Of a DNA stretch of 64,000 nucleotides, positions 1 to 9,989 are shown piece by piece (positions within the stretch are counted from its first letter, which is position 1; each line of letters starts with the position of its first letter). The DNA lies in NCBI GenBank assembly GCA_963762525.1, contig CAVXKT010000011.1, positions 1,240,001 to 1,304,000 on the forward strand. The letters are read 5' to 3'. Made by a program: the position numbers and the translations under genes. Below the pieces are notes generated by a model. It saw only the letters and a program-made list of their open reading frames with translations, made no database searches and was not told the DNA's origin. This DNA is from DATFDN01 sp963762525 (GTDB lineage Bacteria > Pseudomonadota > Alphaproteobacteria > Acetobacterales > Acetobacteraceae).

Positions 1-388
1 CGCATCTGTGCCGAGACCGATACCGCGATGCTGCTGATCACGCACGATCTGGGCGTGGTGGCGGGCATGGCCGACCGCGTGGCCGTCATCTATGCCGGCC
101 GGGTGGTCGAGACGGCCGAGACGACGGCGCTGTTTGCGCACCCGACGCATCCCTATACGCGCGGATTGCTGGCCTCGGTGCCGCGCATCGACGCGGGGCT
201 CGGCGAGCCGCTGCCGACGATCCCGGGCAGCGTCGAGGCGGTGCGCGGTGCGCGGCTGCGCGTTCGCGCCGCGCTGTGCCCGGGCCGAGCCGCGTTGTCG
301 GGAGGCGCCGCCGCTGGCGCCCTGGCGGCCGGGCCATGATCGCGCCTGTTGGGTCGATCCCGCGCGGATCGCGGACGCGCTATCGTGA
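1..388 (+). CDS. Peptide/nickel-type ABC transporter ATPase OppD/DppD, 3' part, frameshifted
   Basis: This is the C-terminal part of an ABC ATPase that powers uptake of peptides or similar solutes; the 5' end lies outside the window. Visible are the H-loop region (LLITHDLGVV), the D/Y segment that follows it and the oligopeptide-type C-terminal extension with HPYTRGLL and the Cys-containing motif FAPRCARAEPRC, typical of OppD/DppD. The frame changes near position 240: the upstream part reads in frame 1 up to LPTIPGSVEA, then the Cys motif and the end PARIADALS read in frame 2 and stop at 386-388. The next ATPase starts with a GTG overlapping this stop (GTGA). Family assignment is firm; the substrate is unknown. 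Confidence 0.8.
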
Positions 389-1380
389 CCGAGCCGCCGT
401 TGCTGGAGGTGCGGGTTGGCCATGTTCCATGCCAACGCTTCGGGCCGCGACTTGCGGGCGCTCGATGATGTTTCCCTGACCATCCGGCGCGGCGAGACGA
501 TGGGGCTGGTGGGGGAGAGCGGGTCGGGCAAGTCCACGCTGGGGCGCTGCATCGTCGGGCTGTATCGTCCCACCGCCGGCCGCATCCGCTTCGACGGCGC
601 CGAGATCGCCGGCCTGAACGAAACCGGGCGGCGACCGTACCGCCGGCGCATCCAGATGATCTTCCAGGACCCGTACGGGGCGCTCAATCCGCGCATGACG
701 GCCGGCGCCGCAGTGTCAGAGCATTTGCGCGCCCAGCGCTTCGGCGGCGGCGACGAGGTGCGCCGGCGTGACATCGGAAATCCTCGATCTCGTCGGTTTG
801 CCGGCGACCACCAAGGACCGCTATCCGCACGAGCTGTCCGGCGGGCAGCGGCAGCGGGTGGTGATCGCGCGCGCGATGAGCACGCATCCGGATTTCGTGG
901 TCGCCGACGAGCCGGTGTCGGCGCTCGATGTCTCGACCCGCGCGCAGGTGATCAATCTGCTGCGGGAGCTGCAAGAGCGGCTGCGGCTGACCTATCTGTT
1001 CATCTCGCACGACCTCAGCATCATCGCCCATGCGTGCGGAGCGGGTGGCGGTGATGTATCTCGGGCAGATCGTCGAGCTGGCCGATCGCGAGACGCTGTT
1101 CCGCGCCCCCGCGCATCCCTATACGCGGGCGCTGCTGTCGGCTTCGCCGATCCCGGATCCGGTGCGCGAGCGCGGCCGCAGCCGCATCGTGCTGGAGGGC
1201 GATCCGCCGGACCCGGCGCACCCGCCGCAGGTTGCCGCTTCCACACACGCTGCCCGGTGGCGGTCGCCCGCTGTCGGGAGCGAGATACCGCAATTCGGCG
1301 CGCTTGCCCACGACCATTTCGTGGCCTGCCATCGCGCTCGGGAGGTACAGGCGGGATTGGCGATGGCTGGTTGCGGCGCG
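385..1380 (+). pseudogene. Peptide ABC transporter ATPase OppF/DppF, multiply frameshifted
   Basis: This is the second ATPase of the importer. The GTG at 385 overlaps the oppD stop and begins TEPPLLEVRV. About 30 bases later the frame shifts into a canonical Walker A stretch (GESGSGKST, ~515) and Q-loop (QMIFQDPYGALNPRM). A second shift near 765 leads to LSGGQRQRVVIARA and the Walker B stretch VVADEPVSALD, a third near 1028 to RVAVMYLGQIVE and HPYTRALL, and others near 1230 and 1280 to CRFHTRCP and HFVACH. All conserved blocks are present and in order, so the gene is complete in content but not translatable as printed. No in-frame stop is found before the next gene, so the end is approximate. 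Either decay or assembly indels could explain it. Confidence 0.72.
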
Positions 1381-1390
1381 GGAGACAGGA

Positions 1391-3477
1391 ATGCACGGCG
1401 CCCATCTCGCTCGGGATCGACATCGGCGGCACGTTCACCGACCTGGTCGCGCTCGATCATCGCGACGGCGCCGCCGTGATCCGGAAGGAGAGCACCACGC
1501 CGGACGATCCCGCGCAGGGCGCGCTGGCGGGCATCCGGCACCTGCTCGCCGAGCGCGCCATCGCCGCCGGCGAGATCGGCCGCGTCGTGCACGCGACGAC
1601 GCTGTTCACCAACGCGCTGATCGAGCGCAAGGGCGCCACCACCGGGCTGCTGACCACCGCCGGCTTCGCCGACGTTCCGGAGATCGGCAGCGAACGCAAA
1701 TACGAGCTGTACGACCTCGCGATCGAGATGCCGCCGCCGCTGGTGCCGCGCCGGTGGCGGCGCGAGGTGGTGGAGCGGATGGCGCCGGACGGCAAGGTCG
1801 TCACCCCGCTCGATCGCGACGGCGCTGCTGCGTCGAGACCGAGGCGCTGGTGCGCGGCGGGCGTGCGGAGCCTCGCGATCGTGTTCCTGCACGCCTACGC
1901 CAATGCCGCCCATGAAGACGCGGCGGCGGCGGCGATCGCAGCGGCGCTTTCCCGAGCTGTCGCTCTCGCTCTCGAGCGACATCGCGCCCGAAATCCGCGA
2001 ATATCCGCGCGCCAGCACCACCGTCGCCAACGCCTATGTGCGGCCGATCGCCGAGGCCTATCTCGACCGGCTGGAGGCGGCGCTCGCCGCGATCGGGATC
2101 GGCGGCCGGCTGTTTCTGATGCTCTCCAACGGCGGCCTTACCCATGTCGCGGAGGCGAAACGCGCGCCGGTGCAGTTGCTGGAGAGCGGGCCGGCGGCGG
2201 GGGCGCTGGCAGGCGCGTGGTTCGGCCGCGCCGCCGGGCTCGATCGCGTTCTGGCCTTCGACATGGGCGGCACCACCGCGAAGCTGGCGCTGATCGACGA
2301 CGGCGAGCCGCTGGTCGCGCTGCGGCTTCGAGGCGGCGCGGCGCAAGCGCTTCCTGCGCGGCAGCGGACTGCCGATCCGGATCGCCGCCGTCGAGCTGAT
2401 CGAGATCGGCGCCGGCGGCGGTTCGATCGCGCGGGCGAGCGAGCTGGGCACGCTCCATGTCGGGCCGGACAGCGCCGGCGCCGTCCCCGGCCCCGCCTGC
2501 TACGGCCGGGGCGGCGAGGCGCCGACCGTGACCGACGCCGATCTGGTGCTCGGCTATCTCGATGCCGGATTCTTCCTGGGCGGGGCGATGGCGCGTGGAC
2601 GAAGCCGCCGCCGGTCGAGCCTGGAGCGGCTTGCGGCAAAGCATGGGCTGGGCGAGGCGCGCGCCGCCGGCGGCGTGCATGAGGTGGTGAACGAGGCGAT
2701 GGCGGGCGCAGCACGGGTCGCGATCGCCGAGCGCGGCAGCGCCGTGGCGGACTATACGCTGCTGGCGACCGGCGGCGCCGGGCCGGTCCATGCGTGGCAG
2801 GTGGCCCGCAAGCTCGGGCTGCGTCGGCTGGTATGTCCGCCCGGCGCCGGGGTCGGCAGCGCGCTGGGGATGCTGATGGCGCCGGCGCGGGTCGATCGCG
2901 TTGCCGCGGTGAACGCGCCGCTCGCCGGGCTGGATTGGGGCCTCTTGCCGACATCATCGCGCGCCTTACCGACGACGCTCTCGCGGTGATCGGCGCCGCC
3001 GGGGCGGAGATGGCGGAGCTGTCGGCGCAGCCGATGGCGGATATGCGCTATATCGGGCAGGGCTTCGAGATCACCGTGCCGTTGCCCGACGACGCTGAGC
3101 GAGGCGGCGTGCGCGCGGCATTCGAGGCGCGTTATCGCGCGCTGTTCACCCGCATCGCCCCGGATGCGGCGATCGAGGTGGTCGCGGTGCGGCTGTCGCT
3201 GCAGGCGCCGATGCCGGGCGCGCAAGGCGCCATCACGCTGCGTGAACAGGGCCGCGCCCGAGCGCGACGCGGATGAAAGGGCACCGGCGGGTCGGCTTTC
3301 CGGAGTCCGAGAGCGCGATCCACACGCCGGTGCATGATCGCTATGCGCTGCGTCCCGGCGTCGGTGCTGCGCGGCCCGGCGATCGTCGAGGAGAACGAGA
3401 GCACGCTGGTGATCGGGCCGGGCGGGCGGGCGGAGATGCTGGCGGACGGCTCGATCCTGGTGGAGCTGCCGCCATGA
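1391..3477 (+). pseudogene. hyuA: Hydantoinase A / 5-oxoprolinase-type subunit HyuA, multiply frameshifted
   Basis: Members of the hydantoinase A/oxoprolinase family are ATP-dependent ring-opening enzymes acting on hydantoins, 5-oxoproline or related cyclic amides, and usually pair with HyuB. An ATG at 1391 is preceded by GGAGACAGGA. After an immediate frame change the protein reads SLGIDIGGTFTDLVAL (phosphate-binding loop) and VVHATTLFTNALIERKGA. Further shifts occur near 1830, 1945, 2335, 2590-2610, 2945 and 3277-3370. Conserved blocks appear in order: LSNGGLTHVAEA, ESGPAAGALAGA, FDMGGTTAKLALI, GAGGGSIA, ATGGAGPVHAW and a C-terminal FEITVPLP region. Total length matches a ~690-residue family member. 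The stop TGA (3475-3477) overlaps the HyuB ATG. The family is clear; the exact substrate is not. Confidence 0.8.
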
Positions 3478-5085
3478 GCCGAGGCTTCGATGCGATCGAG
3501 CTGGAGCTGCTGTGGCGGCGGCTGATCGCGATGGTGGACGAGGCCGCGGCGGCGCTGGTGCGGACCAGCTTCTCGACTCTGGTGCGCGAGAGCCACGATT
3601 TCAGCTGCATCATCACCGACGCGCACGGCCAGTCGCTGGTGCAGGCGACCGAGAGCATCCCGAGCTTCATCGGCACCTTGCCGGCGACGGTAAAACATTT
3701 CCTCCGGCTCTTTCCGGCCGAGCGTTTGTCTCCCGGCGATGTGCTGATTACCAACGACATCTGGCTCGGCACCGGGCATCTGCCCGACATCACCGTGGCC
3801 AAGCCGATCTTCCGCGACGGCAATCTGGTGGCGTTCAGCGCCTCCACCGCGCACGCGCCCGATATCGGCGGCAAGATCCGCAGCCCCGAACCGCGCGAGG
3901 TGTTCGAGGAGGGGTTGCAGATTCCGCCGATGAAGCTGCTGCGCGGCGGGGCGATCGACGAGACCTTGCTCGCCCTGCTGCGCCGGAACGTGCGCACGCC
4001 CGAGCAGACCTCGGGCGATCTGTGGGCGCAGGTGGTGGCGCTCGATCTGATGGAGGAGCGGCTGCTGGCGCTGATGCGGCTGGCCGGGCTCGATGATCTC
4101 GCGGATTTGGCGGCGGCGATGCAGGGACGCTGCGAGGCGGCGATGCGCGCCGCCATCGCGGCGCTGCCGGACGGCACCTATCGGAGCGAGCTGCAGACCG
4201 ACGGGCTGCTGGAGAGGCCGGTGACGATTCGCATGGCGCTGACCGTTGCCGGCGAGACCATCGCCATCGACTACGCCGGCACCGATCCGCAGGTGGATCG
4301 GGCGATCAACTGCGCGTTCTGCTACACCTATGCGATGACGATGTACGGGGTGAAGGTGTGCACCAGCCCGGCGCTGCCGAACAACGAGGGCGCGTGGCGC
4401 CCGGTGTCGGTCGCAGCACCCGCGGGCTCGATCGTCAATCCGCAATTTCCCGCCGCCGGCGGGTCGCGGATGCTGATCGGACATTATCTGCCGATGCTGG
4501 TGTTCGGCTGTCTGGGGCAGGTGGCGCCGGAGCGGGTGATCGCCGCCTGCGGGTCGCCGATGTGGGGGATCAATCAGTCCGGCGTGCGCGATGGCCGCCC
4601 GTACGCCAACATGTTCTTCTACAACGGCGGCATGGGCGCGGGGATGGCGCGCGACGGCCAGAGCTGCCTTTCGTGGCCGTCCAACGTCTCCTCCACCAGC
4701 ATCGAAATCAGCGAGCGGATCGCGCCGCTGCGCTTTCACCACAAGCGGCTGCGTCCCGACAGCGGCGGCGCCGGTCGGCATCGCGGCGGTCTGGGCCAGG
4801 AGATTTTGATCGAGAGCCTGTCGCCCGATCCGATCGCCGTCTCCTTCCTCGCCGAGCGCACGCTGATCGCGGCCTTCGGCCTCGCCGGCGGCGCGAGCGG
4901 CGCCACCGGGGTGGTGCGGATCAACGGCGAGAAGGTGGACCCGAAGCGGCAATATATCCTGCGCTGCGGCGATCGGGTGACGTTGGCGACCCCCGGCGGC
5001 GGCGGCCACGGCGAGCCGCGCACGGCGCGATCCGGCGGCGCGGGCGGACGACATCGCAGCGGGCTACGTCACCGCTGCCGGCTGA
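3474..5085 (+). CDS. hyuB: Hydantoinase B / oxoprolinase family subunit HyuB (3' frameshift)
   Basis: This is the partner of HyuA in an ATP-dependent hydantoinase or 5-oxoprolinase-like enzyme. It starts at ATG 3474, overlapping the HyuA stop, and reads without interruption from MSRGFDAIELELLWRRL through RESHDFSCIITD, NDIWLGTGHLPDI, SPEPREVFEEG, the NNEGAWRPV region and GGLGQEI to TPGGGGHGEP. A frame change near 5030 then gives DPAARADDIAAGYVTAAG and a stop at 5083-5085, the usual HyuB tail. About 537 residues is normal for the family. The close coupling to oppDF suggests that the imported solute is a cyclic amide or peptide derivative, but that is inference from neighbourhood only. Confidence 0.85.
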
Positions 5086-5150
5086 GCCGGTTCGGTCGCC
5101 GCCGATGCGGGTGGCGGCGGTATGCCAACGGGCGAATGCATTGGCTCACC

Positions 5151-5246
5151 TGTCATTGCGAGCCGCCGCGCAGCGGCGGCGCGGCAATCCAGGGCGTGCG
5201 GCATCGAGAGGGCCGCCTGGATTGCTTCGCTGCGCTCGCAATGACA
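5151..5246. repeat. Dispersed palindromic repeat, copy 1
   Basis: The outer arms are TGTCATTGCGAGC (5151-5163) and GCTCGCAATGACA (5234-5246), exact reverse complements. Inner arms GGCAATCCAGG and CCTGGATTGC also pair. The element lies between the convergent hyuB and cupredoxin genes, where its strong hairpin could also end transcription. Related copies lie at 22570-22671, 36193-36292 and 61242-61335. Confidence 0.85.
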
Positions 5247-5271
5247 GTGAAAAGCGGTCGGCGCGAAGTAG

Positions 5272-5629
5272 CTACTTGACCGTCACCACCAGGTGCATCT
5301 TGGGATGGATGCCGCAGAGGACGGTGAAGCGGCCCCTTTCGGGGAACACGATCTCGGTGCGGCTGCCCGGCAGCTGGTCGCCGCTGTCGAAATTGAAGTC
5401 CGGCGTGGCGACATAGGCGTGGTGGTGCAGATCGCCGTCATCGTTGACGATGGTGATCGCCTGCCCGGCTTTGATGGATCACCGAGTCGGGGTTGAAACG
5501 CTGGTCGCGCTGCGAGATCACCTCCATCGCGATCGCCGGCTGCGGGTGGCGGAGCAGGAGCAGGGCGGCCGGGACCACCACCGCGAGGGTGGCGAGGCCG
5601 GCGAGAATGCGAGTTCGGTTCCTTAACAT
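5272..5629 (-). CDS. Periplasmic cupredoxin-domain protein (frameshifted once)
   Basis: This is a small predicted blue-copper electron carrier. Reading on the minus strand from ATG 5629, MLRNRTRILAGLATLAVVVPAA forms an N-terminal signal or anchor segment, followed by AMEVISQRDQRFNPDSV. A frame change near 5480 continues with IVNDDGDLHHHAYV, FNFDSGDQLPGSRTEIVFPE and CGIHPKMHLVVTVK, ending at 5272. The loop Cys-x2-His-x2-Met (CGIHPKM) plus the upstream His of HHHAYV are the expected type-1 copper ligands of the amicyanin/plastocyanin-like fold. About 119 residues including the signal fits the family. A di-heme cytochrome c peroxidase nearby could be a redox partner, which is inference. Confidence 0.75.
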
Positions 5630-5698
5630 GATCGCTCGCTTGCAACCCCGGGTGGACGATGACACTATCGCGGGCGTGTGAACGTCACACCGGACTGA

Positions 5699-8695
5699 TT
5701 GCCTGCATCTACGCCTGCTCGAAAGTGGAGTCTAGTGTCGATTTGGACGTGGCGTGATCTTGCAGTCAGAATAAAGACAATTCCGCTACCGGCATTCTCG
5801 GCGCCGACATCGGCGGCGCGTGCGGGCTGGGGAACGGAGCCGCCGCCGCGCCGATTGCTGTCGCTCCGGGTCAGCTTGTTTCTGAGTTTCGCGGCGCTGA
5901 GCGTGATTACCGGCGGGCTCGGGCTGTACGCCTCGCGCACCATCCGCGACGCCGCCGGGCTGACCATCGAGATCTACGACAAATCCTTGATGTCAATCAA
6001 TTTCGCCCGCGCCTCGGCGGCCGACTTCGCGGTGCTCAAATCGACCCTGATGGAACGCGCGCTGACCACCGACCCCGCGCATCGCGCCGGCCTCGACGCG
6101 CGCATCGCCAAACTCCGGAACGATCTCGAAGACGATCTTTCGGTCGCCGCCGAGCGCGCGCAGTCGAAGCGCGCGGTGCGCGCTGTGGATGTGGTTCGCA
6201 GCGCCGTCGCGGGCTGGCAGGAGAGCTGGCGCGACTACGGGGCGGGGGCCGACTGGGTGGCGCTCGATCGCTATGCCGACGCCGCCCAGCACGCCATCGA
6301 CCTGCTGGTGAACTACACCGCCGAGGACGGGTTCTCGTTCCGCCAGCAGGCGTTGGCCTCGATCCGCACCGACACCAGCATCGACATCGCGATGACGTTG
6401 GGCGCGATCGGTCTTTCCCTGCTGCTGAGCTGGCCGCTCGGCCGGCGCATCATCCGGCCGGTCTCGCAAGCCTCGGCGGTGGCCGAGCGGATCGCCGGCG
6501 GCGAGCTGGAGGTGGAGATTCCGACCGGCAACGCCGACGAGCTGGGGCGGCTGCTGGCGTCGATGGCGGTGATGCGCGACAGCATCCGCAGCACCATGGC
6601 GCGCGAGGTGGCGCAGCGTCGCTCGGCGCAGGCGCGGCTGATGGACGCCATCGAGAACTCGCGCGAGGGGGTCATCCTGGTCAACGCCGACCGCCAGGTG
6701 GTGGTCAGCAACACGCAGACCTTCGAGTTTTTCGGCGACCTCGCGCCGATGCTGCAACCGGGCGCCTCGTTCCCCGATTTCCTGGCCGCACTGCTGCGCG
6801 GGGCGCGCACCGAGAGCCCCGACGACACGGCGCTGCAGACGCCGTTTTCGCTGGACGGCGGCGAGCCGCGCACGGCGCTGGCGGAGCTGCGCGACGGCCG
6901 CTCGGTGCGGATCGTCTGGAGCGCCACCGCCGAGGGTGGGATCGTCGTCTTCTGCAGCGACATGACCGAGTGGCGCAACCGCGAGGCGGCGCTCAAGCAG
7001 TCGAATCTGTGGCTCGACGCGGCGCTGTCGAACATGTCCCAGGGTCTCTGCCTGTTCGACCCGCAGGGGCGGCTGAAGATCGCCAATCGGCGGTTCTGCG
7101 ACATCTTCGCCATCCCGCGCGAGCGGGTGCGCCCGGGGATGACGGTCGAGGAGCTGGCGAGCTTGTGCGGGCCCGGGGTTTCGGCGGCGCAGCTCTGGGC
7201 CGAGCATCAGGCGCTGCTCGGCGAGCGCCGCGCCTTCAACATGCAGGTCCCGCTGCGCGACGGCCGCATCATCGAGGTGGCGCACGAATCGATGGTCGAT
7301 GGCGGCTGGGTCGCCACCTATGACGACGCCACCGAGCGCAACCGCAGCCGCGAGAAGATCCTGTTCATGGCGAGCCACGACGCGCTGACCTCGCTGCCGA
7401 ACCGGATGCTGTTCGCCGAGCGCCTGGACGCGGCGTTCGTGCGCGCCGACACCCGCAACCGGTTCGCGCTGCTGTGCATCGATCTCGACCACTTCAAGGG
7501 AGTGAACGACACCCTGGGGCATCCGGTCGGCGATCGGCTGCTGCAGGCGGTGGCGCAGCGGTTCACCGCCGGCGTGCGTTCGACCGACACCATCGCCCGC
7601 CTGGGCGGCGACGAGTTCGCGACCCTGCTCACCGGCTTGCAGCACATCGCCGACGCCACCGCCTATGCCGAGCGGGTGATCGAGGTGATCCGCGCGCCGT
7701 TCCTGATCCACGGCCATCGCATCACCATCGGCGCCAGCGTCGGCATCGCCGTCGCCCCCGACCACGGCACCGACCGCGACACCCTGATGCGCAACGCCGA
7801 CATCGCGCTCTATCGCGCCAAGACCGCCGGCCGCTCGGCCTATCGGTTGTTCGAGCCGGCGATGGAGGCGGAGATGCAGGCGCGGCGCAAGCTCGAGCAC
7901 GAGGTCGAGCAGGCGCTGGTCGGCGGCCAGCTGGAGATGCACTACCAGCCGATCTTCGATGTCGCCACCGGCGCCATCTCGGGGTTCGAGGCGCTGCTGC
8001 GCTGGCATCATCCGACGCGCGGTCTGATCAGCGCCGGCGAGTTCATCCAGGTTGCGGAAGACATCGAAATGATCAACGACATCGGCCGCTGGGTGCTGCA
8101 GGACGCCTGCCGCACCGCCGCCGGCTGGCCGCCCGGCCTGCGGCTGGCGATCAACGTCTCGCCGGTGCAGCTGCGTTCGAAGTTCTTCCCCGAGCAGCTC
8201 GAGCAGGTGCTGACGGCGGCGCGGCTGCCGGCGCAGCGGCTGGAGCTGGAAGTGACCGAGACGGTGCTGCTCGAAGCCGGCGAGGCGACGCTGGCGAGCC
8301 TGCACAGCATCCAGGCGGTCGGGGTCTCGATCGCCCTCGACGATTTCGGCACCGGCTACAGCTCGCTCAGCTATCTGCAGAATTTCTCCTTCGACCGCAT
8401 CAAGATCGACCAGTCCTTCGTGCGCGGGATGCCCGACGATGCGGGGGCCGGCGCGATCGTGCGGGCGATCATCGGGCTCAGCAACAGTCTCGGCATTCCG
8501 ACCACCGCCGAGGGGGTGGAGGACCCGCGCCAGCTGGAGGCGCTGCGCGGCGAGGGCTGTCGGGAGGTGCAGGGCTTCCTGCTCGGCCGGCCGGTTGCCG
8601 TCGGCGGCCTGGCCCCGTTACTGGCCAGCGCCGCCGAGACATCGTCACGCGTCGTTCCGCTGCGCCGGCGGTCTCAGCCGATCGCCGTCCGGTAG
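5699..8695 (+). CDS. Membrane sensor GGDEF-EAL protein with HAMP and PAS domains
   Basis: This is a dual-domain cyclic-di-GMP enzyme anchored in the inner membrane. The reading frame opens with TTG at 5699; an in-frame GTG at 5735 is an alternative, so the first residues are uncertain. The order is TM1 (~61-82), a ~145-residue mostly helical periplasmic part, TM2 (~226-247), HAMP (~248-300), two PAS-like regions (~315-425 and ~440-545), GGDEF (~555-715) and EAL (~735-985). The diguanylate cyclase motif GGDEF is intact at ~636, with an inhibitory-site RxxD (RSTD) five residues upstream. The phosphodiesterase signatures EALLRW (~764) and DDFGTGYSS (~880) are also intact, so both activities are possible. 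The gene is unbroken. Its 3' end overlaps the convergent next gene by 22 bp. Confidence 0.9.
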   Translation: MPASTPARKWSLVSIWTWRDLAVRIKTIPLPAFSAPTSAARAGWGTEPPPRRLLSLRVSLFLSFAALSVITGGLGLYASRTIRDAAGLTIEIYDKSLMSINFARASAADFAVLKSTLMERALTTDPAHRAGLDARIAKLRNDLEDDLSVAAERAQSKRAVRAVDVVRSAVAGWQESWRDYGAGADWVALDRYADAAQHAIDLLVNYTAEDGFSFRQQALASIRTDTSIDIAMTLGAIGLSLLLSWPLGRRIIRPVSQASAVAERIAGGELEVEIPTGNADELGRLLASMAVMRDSIRSTMAREVAQRRSAQARLMDAIENSREGVILVNADRQVVVSNTQTFEFFGDLAPMLQPGASFPDFLAALLRGARTESPDDTALQTPFSLDGGEPRTALAELRDGRSVRIVWSATAEGGIVVFCSDMTEWRNREAALKQSNLWLDAALSNMSQGLCLFDPQGRLKIANRRFCDIFAIPRERVRPGMTVEELASLCGPGVSAAQLWAEHQALLGERRAFNMQVPLRDGRIIEVAHESMVDGGWVATYDDATERNRSREKILFMASHDALTSLPNRMLFAERLDAAFVRADTRNRFALLCIDLDHFKGVNDTLGHPVGDRLLQAVAQRFTAGVRSTDTIARLGGDEFATLLTGLQHIADATAYAERVIEVIRAPFLIHGHRITIGASVGIAVAPDHGTDRDTLMRNADIALYRAKTAGRSAYRLFEPAMEAEMQARRKLEHEVEQALVGGQLEMHYQPIFDVATGAISGFEALLRWHHPTRGLISAGEFIQVAEDIEMINDIGRWVLQDACRTAAGWPPGLRLAINVSPVQLRSKFFPEQLEQVLTAARLPAQRLELEVTETVLLEAGEATLASLHSIQAVGVSIALDDFGTGYSSLSYLQNFSFDRIKIDQSFVRGMPDDAGAGAIVRAIIGLSNSLGIPTTAEGVEDPRQLEALRGEGCREVQGFLLGRPVAVGGLAPLLASAAETSSRVVPLRRRSQPIAVR

Positions 8696-9699
8696 AGCAG
8701 GGTGTGGGCGCCGTAATAGACCAGCAGCGTGAGCCCGAGGCTGGCTGAAAAATACGCCGGCGCCAAAATGGGCGAGCGCTTCGGCGCCGGCGCGGCAACG
8801 TAGTTATCCGCCAGGATCGCCAGCAGCACGACGATGATCGGTGAATGGCCGAGGGCGTCGATCTTGCCGAACTCGAAGACCGCGCTGACGAACATGGCGG
8901 TCAGGATGATCGACGAGGTGCGCCGCATCAGCGGCCCGCAGGCGAGCGTGAAGGCGAGCGCGAATTCGACGATGCCGGCGGCCGACATGTAGAATTGCGG
9001 GCTGAAGCCGAAGGTCATCTCGGGATGCACCGCGAGCAGCGGATAGGTCCATTGCGGGTAGGCGAATTTCTCGATCGAGGCCCACATCAGCGTCACCGCG
9101 GTGGCGTAGCGCAGCAGATCGAGCGGACGGATGCCGAACGGATCGATCCGCAGCCCGATCAGCGCCACGTAGGTGGCCAGGCCGAGGAAGATCGGGTAGT
9201 CCATCAGGTGAAAGACGCAGTACTGGTCGATGGCGAAGCCATAGAGGCCGAAGATCCCGAGCGCCGAGGCCACCAGCGTGCCGCGCCAGATCATGCCGAT
9301 GGCGATCGCGAGCTGCAGCCACGGCACCCACGCGGCGGCGGTCTTCAATTCGGGGGTCAGGATGATGTTGCCGCTCATCCATAGCGCCACGAAGAAGCCG
9401 CCGAGCGTGGCCCGGATCAGCACGTCGGTCTTGTCGCGCAGGAAGAAGGTGACGCGGTCCATCGAGCGCAGCATGGCGAGCCCGAGCGGGGTGCGGTCGA
9501 GCAGGCCGGCGGTGAACAGGACGCCGAGCGTCACCAATACCAGGTGGTCGAAATTGCTGTTGAGGACGAGCGGCACCGGCCGCGGCGCGGCGGCGACGTT
9601 GAAGCTGCAGAACCATTTGACGTGGGCGGCGGCCGGCCTGGCTTGGAACAGCAGGCCGGAGAGGCCGGCAGCGGAGCAGAGAGCGAAACGACGAATCAT
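8674..9699 (-). CDS. Multi-pass membrane protein, possibly DoxX-like, unknown function
   Basis: This is a 341-residue integral membrane protein. The start at ATG 9699 is supported by GGAGG eight bases upstream; an in-frame extension upstream has no such site. The N-terminus RRFALCSAAGLSGLLF...AAAH resembles a signal or first transmembrane helix, followed by a conserved-looking HVKWFCSF and about eight hydrophobic segments. These include LVLVTLGVLFTAGLL, WLQLAIAIGMIWRG, FLGLATYVALIGL and TLLVYYGAHTLLYR. Acidic and aromatic residues inside helices (WASIEKFAYPQW) recall DoxX-type redox membrane proteins, but I do not recognise the family with certainty. It lies between a GGDEF-EAL gene and a di-heme peroxidase gene. 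The function remains unassigned. Confidence 0.75.
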   Translation of the reverse strand: MIRRFALCSAAGLSGLLFQARPAAAHVKWFCSFNVAAAPRPVPLVLNSNFDHLVLVTLGVLFTAGLLDRTPLGLAMLRSMDRVTFFLRDKTDVLIRATLGGFFVALWMSGNIILTPELKTAAAWVPWLQLAIAIGMIWRGTLVASALGIFGLYGFAIDQYCVFHLMDYPIFLGLATYVALIGLRIDPFGIRPLDLLRYATAVTLMWASIEKFAYPQWTYPLLAVHPEMTFGFSPQFYMSAAGIVEFALAFTLACGPLMRRTSSIILTAMFVSAVFEFGKIDALGHSPIIVVLLAILADNYVAAPAPKRSPILAPAYFSASLGLTLLVYYGAHTLLYRTAIG

Positions 9700-9830
9700 T
9701 GATGAGTACCTCCGGGCAACCCCGGGAATATAATGTTGAATTGACGACACAGGGAACAGTTTGCTGTAGAAAAAAGTATGAGCCTTTACTTGTAAAATGT
9801 CTAAGAGTTTGGAGGAATGGAGGTGGTGTG

Positions 9831-9989
9831 ATGGTCCTTTTTGGCAGTGTTGCTAGTCTAGTCTTTGGTGGTGTTTTTGCGTACGCGGGCAATCGCTTCC
9901 CGCGACACAGTGCGAGGTTGGAGACTTACGCTGGCGTTTTGTTGATCGGCGGGCTGGCGCTATTGGGCGCCGCGTTGCCGCGGCTCTGA
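9831..9989 (+). CDS. Small two-helix membrane protein (52 aa), hypothetical
   Basis: The ATG at 9831 is preceded by GGAGGAATGGAGG. The 52-residue product has two hydrophobic stretches, VLFGSVASLVFGGVFAYAG and YAGVLLIGGLALLGAAL, joined by a short basic loop (NRFPRHSARLE). The upstream part of the gene and its leader (~9740-9870) are clearly richer in A and T than the rest of the window, which argues for a real promoter and possibly transferred DNA. The 3' end overlaps the convergent peroxidase gene by 64 bp. I recognise no family; a small stress- or membrane-associated protein is possible. Confidence 0.5.
   Translation: MVLFGSVASLVFGGVFAYAGNRFPRHSARLETYAGVLLIGGLALLGAALPRL

Noticed and set aside
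3132..5054. Long minus-strand open frame of 640 residues opposite hyuB
   Set aside because: It is an antisense shadow of hyuB with low-complexity Arg/His/Gln content and no recognisable domain.
5993..8305. Long minus-strand open frame of 770 residues opposite the GGDEF-EAL gene
   Set aside because: Composition is Arg/His/Gln-rich without motifs, as expected for an antisense shadow in GC-rich DNA; the plus strand encodes a complete multi-domain protein.
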